A DNA stretch of 64,000 bases from Rhodobacter sp. CZR27 (GCF_002407205.1 NZ_CP023548.1:2938501-3002500); one strand, 5' to 3'. Positions 28,705 through 38,547 are shown, counted from the first letter of the stretch. The notes: a model not told the origin generated them from the sequence alone. Translations and numbers: made by a program.

Positions 28705-30896
28705 CCCCTGCAGACGGCTCCTTGCTTCCTGCTGCTGCGGCTGCCGCGGTTCCGGCCCGGGCCGAGGCGCAACTGGCCGTCGTCCTTCCCGGCGGCCGCA
28801 GCCTCGTCGCCTTTCTCTCTCCCGACGAGCCGCCGCACGAGGGCACGGCGCTCTGGGGCGGCGGTCACGCCGGCTGGCGGGCCGGGATCTGGCCCGCCGA
28901 CGGCGGATGGGCCGGCATCGCCCTCGTCGGCGCCGCCCTGTGCGAGCGGGCGACGATCCGCGGCCCCGAGGGCGCTTCGATGCGGCTCGAACCGCCGCGC
29001 CGGATCGAGATCGCGTCCGAGCCGCTCGCCGATTTCGTTCGCTCGGCCGGGCTTCCGGCGCGCGAGGTTCTCGACTTCCTGCGCAAGGTCCTGCCCGCCG
29101 AGCCCGATGCGACGGCGGCCGAAGCCCGGTGGGCCCGCGACTTCCTCGGCGGCTTCATCGCAAGTGCGGCGACCACCGACGGCTTCATCGAGATCCTGGC
29201 GGTGCCCGAGACCGACGGCCTCTTCGCCCAGGGCTGGTCGGTCTCGCTGCCGGCCGGACCCTGCCGGATGGGCAAGCTTGACGACGATCTCGGCTTCTGC
29301 ACCGCCGAGGTCACCACCTTTCCGCGCGCAGACATCCTGCCCCCCGGCCAGGGCATCGCGCTCTTCAGCCGCGACTGGCGGGGCCAGGATCTAACCGCGC
29401 TGCGGGCGCTGGTCTACGAACACGAGGGCTGCCTGCGGCGGCTTGACGTGGTGCGGGACAGCGTGCTGCACCTGCGCGGCGAGGCGGGTTCCGCGCATGT
29501 CGCGCACATGCTGCCCCGCCTCGCTGGCCCCGACACCGCCCGCCGCGCGATGCGCCGGATCTGCCGCCCGCGCTATGCAGGCCACGACACGCTGAGCGCG
29601 ACCGCCCTGCCCGTCGCGGCGGCGCTGGAGGTGGTGTTCCAGGCACCCGACGGCGGCCTTCTCGCCATGGGCTGGCTGCTCGACCCGCTGGCCCGGGTCG
29701 AGCGGGTGCTGCTGAAAAGCTCGGCCAACCTCTATGCGCCGCTGCAGGACCGTTGGCACAGCGTCCCGCGACCCGACCTGAACGCGGGGTTTGCCACGGA
29801 TGCACGCTTCGGACGGCTGCTCGATGACCGGGACACGATGCACGGCTTCATCGCCTATGCGCCGGCAGCCCGGTCGTCGGTCGAGGGGGCCGAGGTCTAT
29901 CTGGAGTTGGTGCTCGACGACAACTCCTGCCTGTTCCGGCCGGCCTCGGTGACACCGCTTCCGACACGGGATCGCCTGCCGGGGATCCTGTCCGCGATCT
30001 CGCCCCATGATCCGGCCATCGGCCCGCTGGTCGAGGGGATCCTCGCGCCGTTCCTGGCCGGTCTTCCCGCCGCGGCGCCGCGCAACCGGGGCCGACGCAC
30101 CGCGACGATCCCGCTCGGCGCGCCCTCGTCCGACCGCGACATCGCGGCGATCATGCCGTTCCGAAGCCTCGCGCAGCTTCAGCCGGTGTTCGCGCTGCTC
30201 GCCGGCTCGCCCGAGGCGTCCGCGCTTGACCTGACGCTGGTCACGCCGCGCGGCGGCGCCGCCGGCCTGACCGAGAAGCTCGACGAGGCGTTCCGCTTCT
30301 ACGGCCTGTCCGGCCGGCTTCTTCTGGTGCCCGAGGGCGACGGGCTTCTCGCACAGGTCGAGGCCGGGATCGAGGCGACGGCGGGCTCGCGTCTTCTGCT
30401 GTGGCAGCCGTCGGTCCTGCCGACGGCACCGAACTGGCTGTCGCGTCTCGTGCGAGAGTCGCAGTGGGTCCGGCCGGCGGGCCTCGTCTCGCCGAAACTG
30501 GTCTACGAGGACGGCTCGATCTGCTTCGGCGGCGGGGAAGAGCATGGCAGCGGGGCGCAGGCGATCTGCCCGCAGCTTGGCTATCCGGCCGACTGGCTGG
30601 CGCAGGGACGGCCGAGCCGGGTGGCCTTCGGCGCCGCCGAGATCGCGCTGATCGGCCGGGCGGACCTTGCGGCGGCGGGGGGGCTTTCCGGCCGGCTGTT
30701 CGGCGACCGGCTGACCCATCGTGACCTCGCCGACCGTCTGCACGCCGCGGGGGCGGGAACCTGGTGCTCGGGCTCGGTCACGTTCTGGGCCCTGCAGGAC
30801 CAGCCTTCCGCCGCAAACGATTCCTTCACCGCCCTGATGTCTAAGGTGGATGCCGCGCTGATCGCCGCGCGCAGCAAGGAAAGGCACGCGCCGTGA
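28701..30896 (+). CDS. Large protein with degenerate GT2-like C-terminus
   Basis: 731 residues, not recognised as a whole. The N-terminal half contains two stretches with the look of a carbohydrate-binding beta domain (GGGHAGWRAGIWPADGGW and the region around residues 300-380). The C-terminal 290 residues (ATIPLGAPSSDRDIAAIMP onward) follow a GT2 outline: LLLWQPSVLPTAPNWLSRL at the place of the DxD loop and LVSPKLVYEDGSICFGGG after it. The canonical acidic DxD is replaced by Gln-Pro-Ser, so catalysis is doubtful. It shares this layout with the 692-residue protein upstream and overlaps both GT4 genes, which suggests the four proteins work together. Confidence 0.7.
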   Translation: MTPADGSLLPAAAAAAVPARAEAQLAVVLPGGRSLVAFLSPDEPPHEGTALWGGGHAGWRAGIWPADGGWAGIALVGAALCERATIRGPEGASMRLEPPRRIEIASEPLADFVRSAGLPAREVLDFLRKVLPAEPDATAAEARWARDFLGGFIASAATTDGFIEILAVPETDGLFAQGWSVSLPAGPCRMGKLDDDLGFCTAEVTTFPRADILPPGQGIALFSRDWRGQDLTALRALVYEHEGCLRRLDVVRDSVLHLRGEAGSAHVAHMLPRLAGPDTARRAMRRICRPRYAGHDTLSATALPVAAALEVVFQAPDGGLLAMGWLLDPLARVERVLLKSSANLYAPLQDRWHSVPRPDLNAGFATDARFGRLLDDRDTMHGFIAYAPAARSSVEGAEVYLELVLDDNSCLFRPASVTPLPTRDRLPGILSAISPHDPAIGPLVEGILAPFLAGLPAAAPRNRGRRTATIPLGAPSSDRDIAAIMPFRSLAQLQPVFALLAGSPEASALDLTLVTPRGGAAGLTEKLDEAFRFYGLSGRLLLVPEGDGLLAQVEAGIEATAGSRLLLWQPSVLPTAPNWLSRLVRESQWVRPAGLVSPKLVYEDGSICFGGGEEHGSGAQAICPQLGYPADWLAQGRPSRVAFGAAEIALIGRADLAAAGGLSGRLFGDRLTHRDLADRLHAAGAGTWCSGSVTFWALQDQPSAANDSFTALMSKVDAALIAARSKERHAP

Positions 30897-32170
30897 AAGC
30901 CCTCGTCCTCAGCCATGCCCATCCCGCCTTCTCGATCGGCGGGGCGCAGGTGGCCTCCTACAACCTGTTCACCGGGCTGAAGGCCATGTCGGGGTGGGAG
31001 GCGCATTACATGGCCGGGGTCGGCCCGCCCGTGGCGCGGCATGCCGACACGCCGCTGATGTCGCTGGGTCAGGGCCCCGACGAGACGCTGTTCTGGAGCA
31101 ATGACTACGACTGGTTCCACCTCGGCTCGAACGACCTCGACGGGCTGATGCGGCATTTCGAGCGGTTCCTTGCGGATGTCCGCCCGGACGTGGTGAACTT
31201 CCATCACGTGATGGGATTCGGCATCCAGGCGCTGCAGGCCACTCGCCGGGCGCTGGGGGATGTGCCCATCGTCTTCACCCTGCACGAATACCTGCCGATC
31301 TGCGCCCACCACGGCCAGATGATCAAGGCGCGGTCGCACAACCTGTGCCTGCGCGCCTCGGCCTCGGATTGCGGGCTCTGCTTCCCCGAGATCGGCGCGG
31401 CCGCCATGAAGCGGCGCGAGCTGTTCATCAAGAGCTTTCTCGACACGGTGGACGCCTTCGTCAGTCCCAGCCGCTTCCTGCTGAAGCGGTTCGATGACTG
31501 GGGCCTGCCGCGCGGCAAGCTGGTGATGATCGAGAACGGCCTGGACGGCGGCCCCGTCGCCCCGCCGCGCGAGCTGCCGCCCGGCGGAAGGCGCAACCGC
31601 TTCGCCTATTTCGGCCAGCTCAACCCGTTCAAGGGCATCAAGGTCCTGGTCGAGGCCGTGACGCGGATCCCCGAGAAGGTCTGGGGCGACTCGATCCTCT
31701 ACATCTTCGGCGGCAACCTCGAACACCAGCCCGAGGAGTTCCAGGCCCAGGTGAAGGAGCTGTTCCGGCTCTCGGGGCGTCGACTGCGCTTCATGGGATC
31801 CTACAAGAGCGCGGACCTGCCGCATCTGATGCGCGAGGTCGACTGGACCATCGTTCCCTCGACCTGGTGGGAGAACGCCCCCGTGGTCATCCAGGAGGCC
31901 TTCCACCACGGCCGGCCGATCATCGCCTCGGATATCGGCGGCATGGCCGAGAAGGTGCGGGACGGCATCGACGGGCTGCACTTCCGCGTCTCCAACGCGG
32001 AAAGCCTGGCCGAGACCATGGCGCGGGCCATCACCGAGCCCGCCCTGTGGGACCGGCTGCGCGCGGGGATCGAGCGTCCGACCGATTGCGCGACGGCGGC
32101 CCGGCTTCACGCCGAACTGTTCGAGCGGCTGATCGCAGAGAGCGCCGGGCGGCAGGTGCGGCATGGCTGA
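30893..32170 (+). CDS. GT4 family glycosyltransferase
   Basis: 425 residues from a GTG that overlaps the previous stop by four bases. The GT-B N-terminus reads LVLSHAHPAFSIGGAQVASY; the donor domain has FAYFGQLNPFKGIKVLVEA and the E-x7-E motif in WWENAPVVIQEAFHHGRPII. A Cys pair group (CLRASASDCGLC, about residues 152-163) matches the position of that in the other GT4 protein. The two enzymes are similar in design and probably add successive sugars. The end overlaps the ABC transporter start by eight bases, tying glycosylation to export. Confidence 0.88.
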   Translation: MKALVLSHAHPAFSIGGAQVASYNLFTGLKAMSGWEAHYMAGVGPPVARHADTPLMSLGQGPDETLFWSNDYDWFHLGSNDLDGLMRHFERFLADVRPDVVNFHHVMGFGIQALQATRRALGDVPIVFTLHEYLPICAHHGQMIKARSHNLCLRASASDCGLCFPEIGAAAMKRRELFIKSFLDTVDAFVSPSRFLLKRFDDWGLPRGKLVMIENGLDGGPVAPPRELPPGGRRNRFAYFGQLNPFKGIKVLVEAVTRIPEKVWGDSILYIFGGNLEHQPEEFQAQVKELFRLSGRRLRFMGSYKSADLPHLMREVDWTIVPSTWWENAPVVIQEAFHHGRPIIASDIGGMAEKVRDGIDGLHFRVSNAESLAETMARAITEPALWDRLRAGIERPTDCATAARLHAELFERLIAESAGRQVRHG

Positions 32171-33905
32171 GCCGACCGCAGCCCAGGGACAGGCGACCTA
32201 TCGCGCGGCGATGCGCGAGATGGTCCTTGGCGCCGGCGCCGCGGCCTTCGTCGGCTTCTTCGTCAACCTGCTGCACCTCGCGCTGCCGCTTTACAATGCG
32301 CAGGTCTATGACCGGGTGATCGGCAGCGGCAATCTGGACACGCTGGTGGCGCTGACCGTGCTGGTCGTCATCCTGCTGGTGTTCGGCGCGGTGCTCGACG
32401 TGCTGCGCTCGCGGATCTTCGCCATCCTCGCGGCACGGCTCGCGGGCCGGCTGGGGCGCCCGGTGTTCGAGGCGGCGGTCGAAACCTCGCTGCGCGGCGG
32501 CTCCGCCGCGGCCGGGGACGTCATGCGCGACCTGTCCGACCTGAAGGGCTTCGTCGCTGGCGGCGCGATCGCTCTGCCGATCGACCTCACCTTCAGCCCG
32601 GTCCTGATCGGCGTGCTGTTCCTGCTGAACCCGATCTACGGCCTGATCGGCTGCGTCGGCGCGCTGATCCTTGCCGCAACCGGCGTCGCGACCGAAGTGC
32701 TGGCGCGCCGCCCCGCCGCGCGCGCCACGGCCGCCACCGGTCGCACGCAGGCCGAGACCGCCACCGCCATCCGCAGCGCCGAGGTGATCGCAGCGATGGG
32801 GATGCTGCCCGACATCGCACGGCGGTGGCATCGGACCCAGGCGCAGGCGCTCGACTCGGCCGACCGTGGACAGGCGACGGCGAGGACGCTCAGCGCTGTG
32901 GCGCGTCTGCTGCGCACCGGCATCCAGATCGCCGTGATCTGCGCCGGCACGACCCTCGTCGTCGAACAGGAGGCGACGGTGGGCACCATCATCGCCGCCA
33001 TGGCAATCATGTCCCGCCTGCTGCTGCCGTTCGAGCATCTGATCGACGGCTGGCGGCAATGGGTGGACGCCAGCGCCGCGCACGGCCGCATCCAGTCCCT
33101 GCTGCGCGACGGAGGGAGCCCACGCTCCGTCGTCCCGGCGCCGGTGGGAAGCTCGACGGTGGTGGCGGACCGGCTGACCTATGTGCCGGCGGGACAGGAC
33201 ACGCCGCTGCTCCGCAACGTATCGTTCCGGATCGAGGCCGGGGAACTGGTGGGCGTGGTCGGGCCCTCGGGCGCCGGAAAGTCCACGCTCGCCCGGCTTG
33301 TCGTCGGCCTCTGGGCGCCCAGCGCCGGCGGCGTCTATCTCGACGGACAGAGCACCTTCCTGCACGAACGGTCGAGCTTCGGCGCCGCCGTCGGCTACCT
33401 GCCGCAGGAGCCGCTTCTGCTGGATGGAACGGTGCGCGAGAACATCGCGCGGTTCCGCGACGCCCCGATGGATGCGGTGATCGCCGCTGCACGGCAGGCT
33501 GGCGTGCATGACCTGATCGGGCGGATGCCGAAGGGCTATGGCACGCGGCTCGCCGACGGCGGCGGTCGCCTCAGCGGCGGGCAGCGGCAGCGCATCGCCC
33601 TCGCCCGCGCCGTTTTCGGCGATCCGCAGCTTCTGGTGCTCGACGAACCGAACTCGAGCCTCGATGCCGAGGGCGAGGCCGCCCTCGTTTCCGCCGTCGA
33701 GACGGCGCGCCAGCGCGGCGCCGCGGTGCTGGTGATCGCGCAGCGCATGTCGATCCTTGCCAAGGCCGACCGGCTGATCGTCCTGCGCGACGGCGCCGTT
33801 GCCCATTACGGCCCCCGCGCCGAAGTCCTCGCCGCGATCGGACCGCAACGGCAGGCCCAGCGCCCGGGTCCGGTCTACGCGCTTGGCGGCGAGGTGCGGC
33901 CATGA
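32163..33905 (+). CDS. Type I secretion ABC transporter (permease-ATPase)
   Basis: 580 residues, PrtD/HlyB-like without a peptidase domain. An N-terminal membrane domain with about six helices (residues 25-300) includes the family segment PLYNAQVYDRVIGSGNLDTL. The ATPase domain has Walker A GPSGAGKST (367-375), Q-loop GYLPQEP, signature LSGGQRQR (470-477) and Walker B LLVLDEPNSSLD. At the H-loop the sequence is VLVIAQRMS, so Gln527 stands where most ABC ATPases have histidine. It should drive ATP-dependent export of the RTX proteins across both membranes with the adaptor encoded next and a TolC-type outer membrane channel that is not in the window. Confidence 0.93.
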   Translation: MAEPTAAQGQATYRAAMREMVLGAGAAAFVGFFVNLLHLALPLYNAQVYDRVIGSGNLDTLVALTVLVVILLVFGAVLDVLRSRIFAILAARLAGRLGRPVFEAAVETSLRGGSAAAGDVMRDLSDLKGFVAGGAIALPIDLTFSPVLIGVLFLLNPIYGLIGCVGALILAATGVATEVLARRPAARATAATGRTQAETATAIRSAEVIAAMGMLPDIARRWHRTQAQALDSADRGQATARTLSAVARLLRTGIQIAVICAGTTLVVEQEATVGTIIAAMAIMSRLLLPFEHLIDGWRQWVDASAAHGRIQSLLRDGGSPRSVVPAPVGSSTVVADRLTYVPAGQDTPLLRNVSFRIEAGELVGVVGPSGAGKSTLARLVVGLWAPSAGGVYLDGQSTFLHERSSFGAAVGYLPQEPLLLDGTVRENIARFRDAPMDAVIAAARQAGVHDLIGRMPKGYGTRLADGGGRLSGGQRQRIALARAVFGDPQLLVLDEPNSSLDAEGEAALVSAVETARQRGAAVLVIAQRMSILAKADRLIVLRDGAVAHYGPRAEVLAAIGPQRQAQRPGPVYALGGEVRP

Positions 33906-35203
33906 GCGCGGCGGACGGCTGGACCGGCCAGCCGGCGCCGAGCTACGCGCCGGTTTTCCGGATCGCGCTGATCCTTGTCCTGTCGCTGACGGTCACGCTG
34001 GGCAGCTGGGGCGTCTATGCCCGACTGGACGGGGCGGTCATCACGCAGGGCGTCGTGCTGGCCGAAAGCCGACGCAAGACCGTCGAGAACCTGGAAGGCG
34101 GGATCCTCGAGCGGCTGCTCGTCAGTCCGGGGGACCGCGTCTCGGCCGGCCAGCCGGTCGCCCAGCTGGCGACCGTGCAGGAACGCGAGCGGCTGGCCCA
34201 GCTTCAGGCGGAACGCTCGGCCCTGCGGTTCGACATCTGGCGCCTGCAGGCCGAGGCCGCCGGCGCCGCAAGTCTCGACAGCGCTACCGCTCCCGATGCC
34301 GACAGCGGCCGCACGGCGGCCCAGGTGCGCCTGTTCCAGACCCGGCTTCGCGCGCATCGCGACCGGATCGGATCGCTCGAGAGCGAGATCCACCTGCTCG
34401 AGGCGCAGGCCGCCGCAAACGACGCGCAGGCCCGCGCCGCCGACATCCAGATCGAGAGCTGGAAGGCGGAACGCGCGGATCTCGTGACCCTCGTCGGTCG
34501 CGGTGCGGCCCCCCGCCAGAAGCTGGTGGAACTGGACCGCAACGTGGCCGTGCTGACCGGCAGTCGCGAGCAGTATCTTGCGCTGGCCCAGGCCGCGCGG
34601 GCCGATGTGGCGCGCGCGCGGATGGACATCTCGACGACGGAACAGCTTCGCCTGGCCGAGGTGGCCGAGCAGCTTGCGGCGGCCCTGCGGGCGATCCCCG
34701 GGATAGAGGCGCAGATCCGGGCGACCGCCGACATCCTCGAACGGCGCACCCTGCGCGCACCGCAGGGCGGGCTGGTGGTCGAGGTGCCGACGGTGAGCAC
34801 GGGCGCCGTGATCGCCTCGGGAACCCCGGTCATGGAGATCGTGCCTGACGCCGATCTGCTGATCATCCAGACCAGACTGCCACCCGAGGCCATCGACAGC
34901 GTGCAGAGGGATCGCACGGCGCGCGTGCGCCTGACCGCCTACCGCCGCTCGACCGCGCCGGTGATCGACGGCACCGTGACCTTCGTCTCGCCGGACCTGA
35001 TCGAGGACGAGCGGGACGGCAGCACCTATTTCGAGGCCCGCGTGACGCTCGACCGCGAGTCGCTCGCCGACCAGCCCTCGTGGGTCCGGCTGAGCGCGGG
35101 GATGCCGGTGGAAGTCTCCATCAGCACCGGCGAGCGGCGCGCCGGCGACTATCTGCTCGAGCCGATCCTTCGCCACCTGCGCCAGTCCCTCGACGAAGGA
35201 TAA
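33902..35203 (+). CDS. HlyD family periplasmic adaptor of type I secretion
   Basis: 433 residues. A short cytoplasmic tail, one membrane helix (about 20-42), a lipoyl half-motif ([19 protein letters not shown]), a long alpha-helical hairpin (about 100-265, rich in Ala/Glu/Arg/Leu heptads) and the second lipoyl and beta-barrel half ([20 protein letters not shown], then VRLTAYRRS). This is the membrane fusion protein that links the ABC exporter to TolC. Its ATG overlaps the ABC gene stop (ATGA), so the two are co-translated. Confidence 0.94.
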   Translation: MSAADGWTGQPAPSYAPVFRIALILVLSLTVTLGSWGVYARLDGAVITQGVVLAESRRKTVENLEGGILERLLVSPGDRVSAGQPVAQLATVQERERLAQLQAERSALRFDIWRLQAEAAGAASLDSATAPDADSGRTAAQVRLFQTRLRAHRDRIGSLESEIHLLEAQAAANDAQARAADIQIESWKAERADLVTLVGRGAAPRQKLVELDRNVAVLTGSREQYLALAQAARADVARARMDISTTEQLRLAEVAEQLAAALRAIPGIEAQIRATADILERRTLRAPQGGLVVEVPTVSTGAVIASGTPVMEIVPDADLLIIQTRLPPEAIDSVQRDRTARVRLTAYRRSTAPVIDGTVTFVSPDLIEDERDGSTYFEARVTLDRESLADQPSWVRLSAGMPVEVSISTGERRAGDYLLEPILRHLRQSLDEG

Positions 35204-35288
35204 CCGCTTCACGCTTCCTCAAGAGACGCCCCCTAGAGTCGACCGCGAGACCGCGGCACCCCGACCGTTCAAGCCGAAAGGATCATCG

Positions 35289-36095
35289 ATGGCCCTGAGC
35301 CCCTTCACCCTGAAGCAAGCCGACTTCGCCGCGCTTGATCGTGTCGGCCTGCGCCTGCCCGGCATGCGCGAGACGAAAAGCCTGACCACGACATCCCGGA
35401 TCGAAGCGCCCGCGACGATCATCGCCACGGTCGTCCCGGGGGCGGAACTCCGCGTCGGCGCGTTCTGCAGTCTGAGCGGGGGAACGCTCAACAACGTGCA
35501 TTTCGGCCGTTACTGCGCACTGGCGGCCGGCACCGTCATCGGCACGCACGAGCATCCGACGGACTGGCTCACGACTTCGCGCACCGCCTACTGGCCGCAG
35601 GTCTACGGCTGGGACGAACTCGTCGCGCCGGATCGGGCGTCGGACATCCGTGCCGGCAAGCGGCCCTTCACGGGCAGCTGTCCCGTCACCGAGATCGGAA
35701 ACGACGTCTGGATCGGACAAGGCTGCTTCATCAAGTCGGGGGTGAAGATCGGCCATGGCGCGATCATCGGCGCGAGGTCGGTGATCACCCGGGACGTGCC
35801 GCCCTATGCGGTGGTTCTGGGCACCCCCGGCCGTGTGGTCCGACTGCGGTTCGCGGAACCGCTGGTCGAGCGCCTGCTGGCGCTGCAATGGTGGCGCTAT
35901 TCGATCTACGACCTGTTCGCGGCGCCCTTCGACGATGTGGCACGCGCGATCGACGTGATCGAGGACCGCATCGCAGAGGGCGCGGTGACACCTTACGAGG
36001 CACCGGTTGTCACGCCGGCCGATCTTGCCGAACCGCAGGCCCTTGCCGTGCGGCTCGCGGCGCAGTTCCCGGCACCCATGGCTGCGGCAGGCTGA
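35289..36095 (+). CDS. Hexapeptide-repeat acetyltransferase, CatB-like
   Basis: 268 residues. The left-handed beta-helix is visible from [20 protein letters not shown] to [20 protein letters not shown]. The loop [13 protein letters not shown] holds the likely catalytic histidine, and the segment [19 protein letters not shown] is diagnostic of xenobiotic/CatB-type O-acetyltransferases. The C-terminus [18 protein letters not shown] is typical of sugar-modifying CatB relatives. It should transfer an acetyl group from acetyl-CoA to a hydroxyl, here plausibly a sugar added by the GT4 enzymes, rather than to an antibiotic. It begins 85 bases after the HlyD gene. Confidence 0.85.
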   Translation: MALSPFTLKQADFAALDRVGLRLPGMRETKSLTTTSRIEAPATIIATVVPGAELRVGAFCSLSGGTLNNVHFGRYCALAAGTVIGTHEHPTDWLTTSRTAYWPQVYGWDELVAPDRASDIRAGKRPFTGSCPVTEIGNDVWIGQGCFIKSGVKIGHGAIIGARSVITRDVPPYAVVLGTPGRVVRLRFAEPLVERLLALQWWRYSIYDLFAAPFDDVARAIDVIEDRIAEGAVTPYEAPVVTPADLAEPQALAVRLAAQFPAPMAAAG

Positions 36096-36097
36096 CG

Positions 36098-36754
36098 ATG
36101 ACCGCCCTCGATGGCGCCGTCTCGCCGGACGTTGCGCGCACCGCGACCCTGGCCGAGACCTCGATCCGGCAGTCCGGTCCGCCGCTCTACGGCGTGATCG
36201 ACGTGCTTCGGCCGGATCGCGTCGCGGGATGGGTGATCGATCGGCGGGACCCTGCCGCCCATGCCACCGTCGAGATCCGTCGCGATGGCCGGCCCATTGC
36301 CTCCGCTCCCGCGAACCGGAGACGCAAGGATCTGGCGACGTCCGGCGTGGGCACCGGAGCCTACGGCTTTGCGGTGACGTTGGACCCGGCCGTGGATGAA
36401 GGGATGGAGTTCACCCTGACCGTCCGCGCCTTCGCCCCCGACGGGGCCGAGATCTTCCTGCGGCCCTCCGGACGGCTCGGCCAGCCCAGCCCCGAGCAGC
36501 GGGTCCTCGCGCGTCTGCTCGAGGAAATGGCGGTCTGCCGGACCCTGCTGGAAAGCCGGGCGGCGGAGCAGGCGGCCCTGTCCGAGACCCTTTCCCGCGT
36601 GGAACTGGTTCAGGCCCGGCTCGACAGCATGACCCCCTGTCCGGAAGAGCCTGACAACCGTGCCGGCAGTCCCGGCCTCTGGATCGTTTCGATTGCCGCG
36701 CTGGCTACGGCAGGAATATCGGCGGTGCTCGCCGCGCTGTCGCTGTGGACTTAG
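36098..36754 (+). CDS. Small protein with carbohydrate-locus beta domain and C-terminal membrane anchor
   Basis: 218 residues from the ATG at 36098, two bases after the previous stop. Residues 30-125 follow a beta-domain pattern common in proteins of polysaccharide and glycosyltransferase loci: VIDVLRPDRVAGWVIDRRDP, VEIRRDGRPIA, an Arg-x-Asp-Leu element and GAYGFAVTLD. A helical segment (about 145-185) and a single C-terminal membrane helix (GLWIVSIAALATAGISAVLA) follow, so it is probably tail-anchored. No enzyme motif is present. It is the last gene of the RTX/glycosyltransferase/export cluster and is convergent with the DUF4010 gene. Confidence 0.7.
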   Translation: MTALDGAVSPDVARTATLAETSIRQSGPPLYGVIDVLRPDRVAGWVIDRRDPAAHATVEIRRDGRPIASAPANRRRKDLATSGVGTGAYGFAVTLDPAVDEGMEFTLTVRAFAPDGAEIFLRPSGRLGQPSPEQRVLARLLEEMAVCRTLLESRAAEQAALSETLSRVELVQARLDSMTPCPEEPDNRAGSPGLWIVSIAALATAGISAVLAALSLWT

Positions 36755-36777
36755 TTTCACCAGGCAGAGGGGGACGT

Positions 36778-38031
36778 TCAGGCGAAGGCGATCAGATAGA
36801 AGGTTCCCGCCCCCGCCGCGACGGCGCCGAAGGTTGCCGCGGCCAAGGGAAGCCAGAATGCCGGCGGTCCTGCCAGAACTGCCAGCAGGATGCGCGCGCA
36901 GGCATTGGAGGCAACCGCGGCGAGCACGGCGGCGGCAACCAGCGGCAAGGCAATGCCACGGCCGATCATGCGAAGCGAACTGAGCACCGCGACGTCGACA
37001 TCCAGCGAGCCGGAGATGGCTGCGCTGGCGAGAAGGCTGGTGTCTCCGAAATACGAGACGAGGATGGCGCTGGCCATCGAGACGAACGCGAACAGCGCGG
37101 CGAACAGAGCCAGCGCCCTCAGTTCGAACGGGTTGCGCACGCCATCGGCCCCGTCGACGGCAGCCGGACCGAGGAAAAGCATCAGACCGCCCGACAGCAC
37201 CAGGACAGCTGCCGTCGCCAGTGCCGGCGGAGCCATCAGCGCAAGCAGCCCCGGTTGCAGCAGGGCGACGACCGCCGTAACTCGCAGGACGGAGACCGCC
37301 CCCGCCAGCAGGGCCGTCCCGGCCAGCGGCAGACGGTCGCGATCACCGCGCGCCATCCGGGCCAGGGCCACGGTAACGGCGGTGGAGGATGCCAGCGCAC
37401 CGGCAAGCCCGCTGACCAGCAGGCCCCGGCGGGGACCCAGCACGCGCACCGCGATGTAGCCGACGAAGGAAATCGTGGCGATCAGCACGGTGAACAGCCA
37501 GATCTCCCAGGGATTGAACCCGCCCCACGGATCCAGTGCGCGATTGGGCAACAGCGGCAGGATGATCGTCGTCATCACGGCCAGCGTGAAGGCCGAGCGG
37601 ATCTCGATCCAGTTCAGTTTCCGCAGGGCCTGGTGCATGACCTCGCGGCTGGCCAGAAGCGCGGCAAGCGCCGTTCCGGCCGCGGCGGCCGCGCGGGCAT
37701 CGTCGACCACCGCCAGCGCGCCCAGCGCAAAGACCGCCAGCCCCGCGACAAGGCCGGTGATGCTGTAGGTTTCGTCGTGCTCGGACTTCTGGAACTGGAA
37801 CAGGCCGTAGAGCACGGAGAAGCCCGCGAAGCCGGCCGCGAACACGATCGGCGCCACCATCGCCTGGCTGATCGCCGCGAAGAGCCCTCCGAGGAGGCCG
37901 AAGATCCCGAAGGTCCGCAGGCCGGCGGTCCGGCTTCCGGACGGCTCGTCCCGCTCGCGCCAGCCGCGCTCGAGCCCGACAAGCAGGCCGATGGCAAGCG
38001 CGACGCCGAGCCTGAGGATGAGGTCGTTCAT
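36778..38031 (-). CDS. MgtC/SapB-DUF4010 family membrane protein
   Basis: 417 residues from the ATG at 38031, with about 11-12 predicted membrane helices. The N-terminal MgtC-like half contains RLGVALAIGLLVGLERGWRE and RTFGIFGLLGG; the C-terminal half is the DUF4010 domain with GLAGALASSTAVTVALARMA and SAAISGSLDVDVAVLSS. The transported or sensed substrate is unknown; Mg2+ transport is often suggested for the N-terminal family but is not established for this one. It is a single gene between the convergent export cluster and the Mrp operon. Confidence 0.88.
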   Translation of the reverse strand: MNDLILRLGVALAIGLLVGLERGWRERDEPSGSRTAGLRTFGIFGLLGGLFAAISQAMVAPIVFAAGFAGFSVLYGLFQFQKSEHDETYSITGLVAGLAVFALGALAVVDDARAAAAAGTALAALLASREVMHQALRKLNWIEIRSAFTLAVMTTIILPLLPNRALDPWGGFNPWEIWLFTVLIATISFVGYIAVRVLGPRRGLLVSGLAGALASSTAVTVALARMARGDRDRLPLAGTALLAGAVSVLRVTAVVALLQPGLLALMAPPALATAAVLVLSGGLMLFLGPAAVDGADGVRNPFELRALALFAALFAFVSMASAILVSYFGDTSLLASAAISGSLDVDVAVLSSLRMIGRGIALPLVAAAVLAAVASNACARILLAVLAGPPAFWLPLAAATFGAVAAGAGTFYLIAFA

Positions 38032-38169
38032 GGTGATACCGGATCTGCCTCTGTCCCGGACATATCCCAGCTTTGCGATCCGAGGAACCGCGCCGTAGCA
38101 GGCGAACGTCCTTCGGCGGTTCACCGCAGCGGGGCGGCTGCGGCATGACCGCCGGCCGGGGGCGTGGCT

Positions 38170-38547
38170 TCAGAGGTCCGCGTCCTCGTGCGCACGGTCA
38201 TGGGGCACGGCCCCGGGAACGTCCGGGGAGGTCTCGGCCCGGTCGCGGTGCAGCGCCGCCCGTCCGAGCAGCATCAGCGTCACCGGCGTGGTGAGCATGA
38301 CGAAGGCGCCGATGACGATCTCGTGCACCACCGGCCTCGCCTGTCCCCAGCTGAAGAGCAGCATCGAGGCCAGGATGATCCCCGCGGTGCCCCAGCTCGT
38401 CCCAAGGGTTGGCGCGTGGAGACGGTCATAGAAGCTGCGCAGTTGCACGAGGCCGACCGTCCCCAGCAGCGTGAGCGTGCTGCCCAGCACCAGAAGGACC
38501 GCCACCGGCGCCGCAAGCCAGAGCGGCAGCGTCTCGGCCGCGCTCAT
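38170..38547 (-). CDS. mrpG: Mrp-type Na+/H+ antiporter subunit G
   Basis: 125 residues with three membrane helices. The family segment [22 protein letters not shown] is intact. It is the last gene of a six-gene operon transcribed leftward; its ATG overlaps the mrpF stop by four bases. All Mrp subunits are needed for activity in the systems studied. This subunit has no known ion-translocating residues of its own. Confidence 0.93.
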   Translation of the reverse strand: MSAAETLPLWLAAPVAVLLVLGSTLTLLGTVGLVQLRSFYDRLHAPTLGTSWGTAGIILASMLLFSWGQARPVVHEIVIGAFVMLTTPVTLMLLGRAALHRDRAETSPDVPGAVPHDRAHEDADL

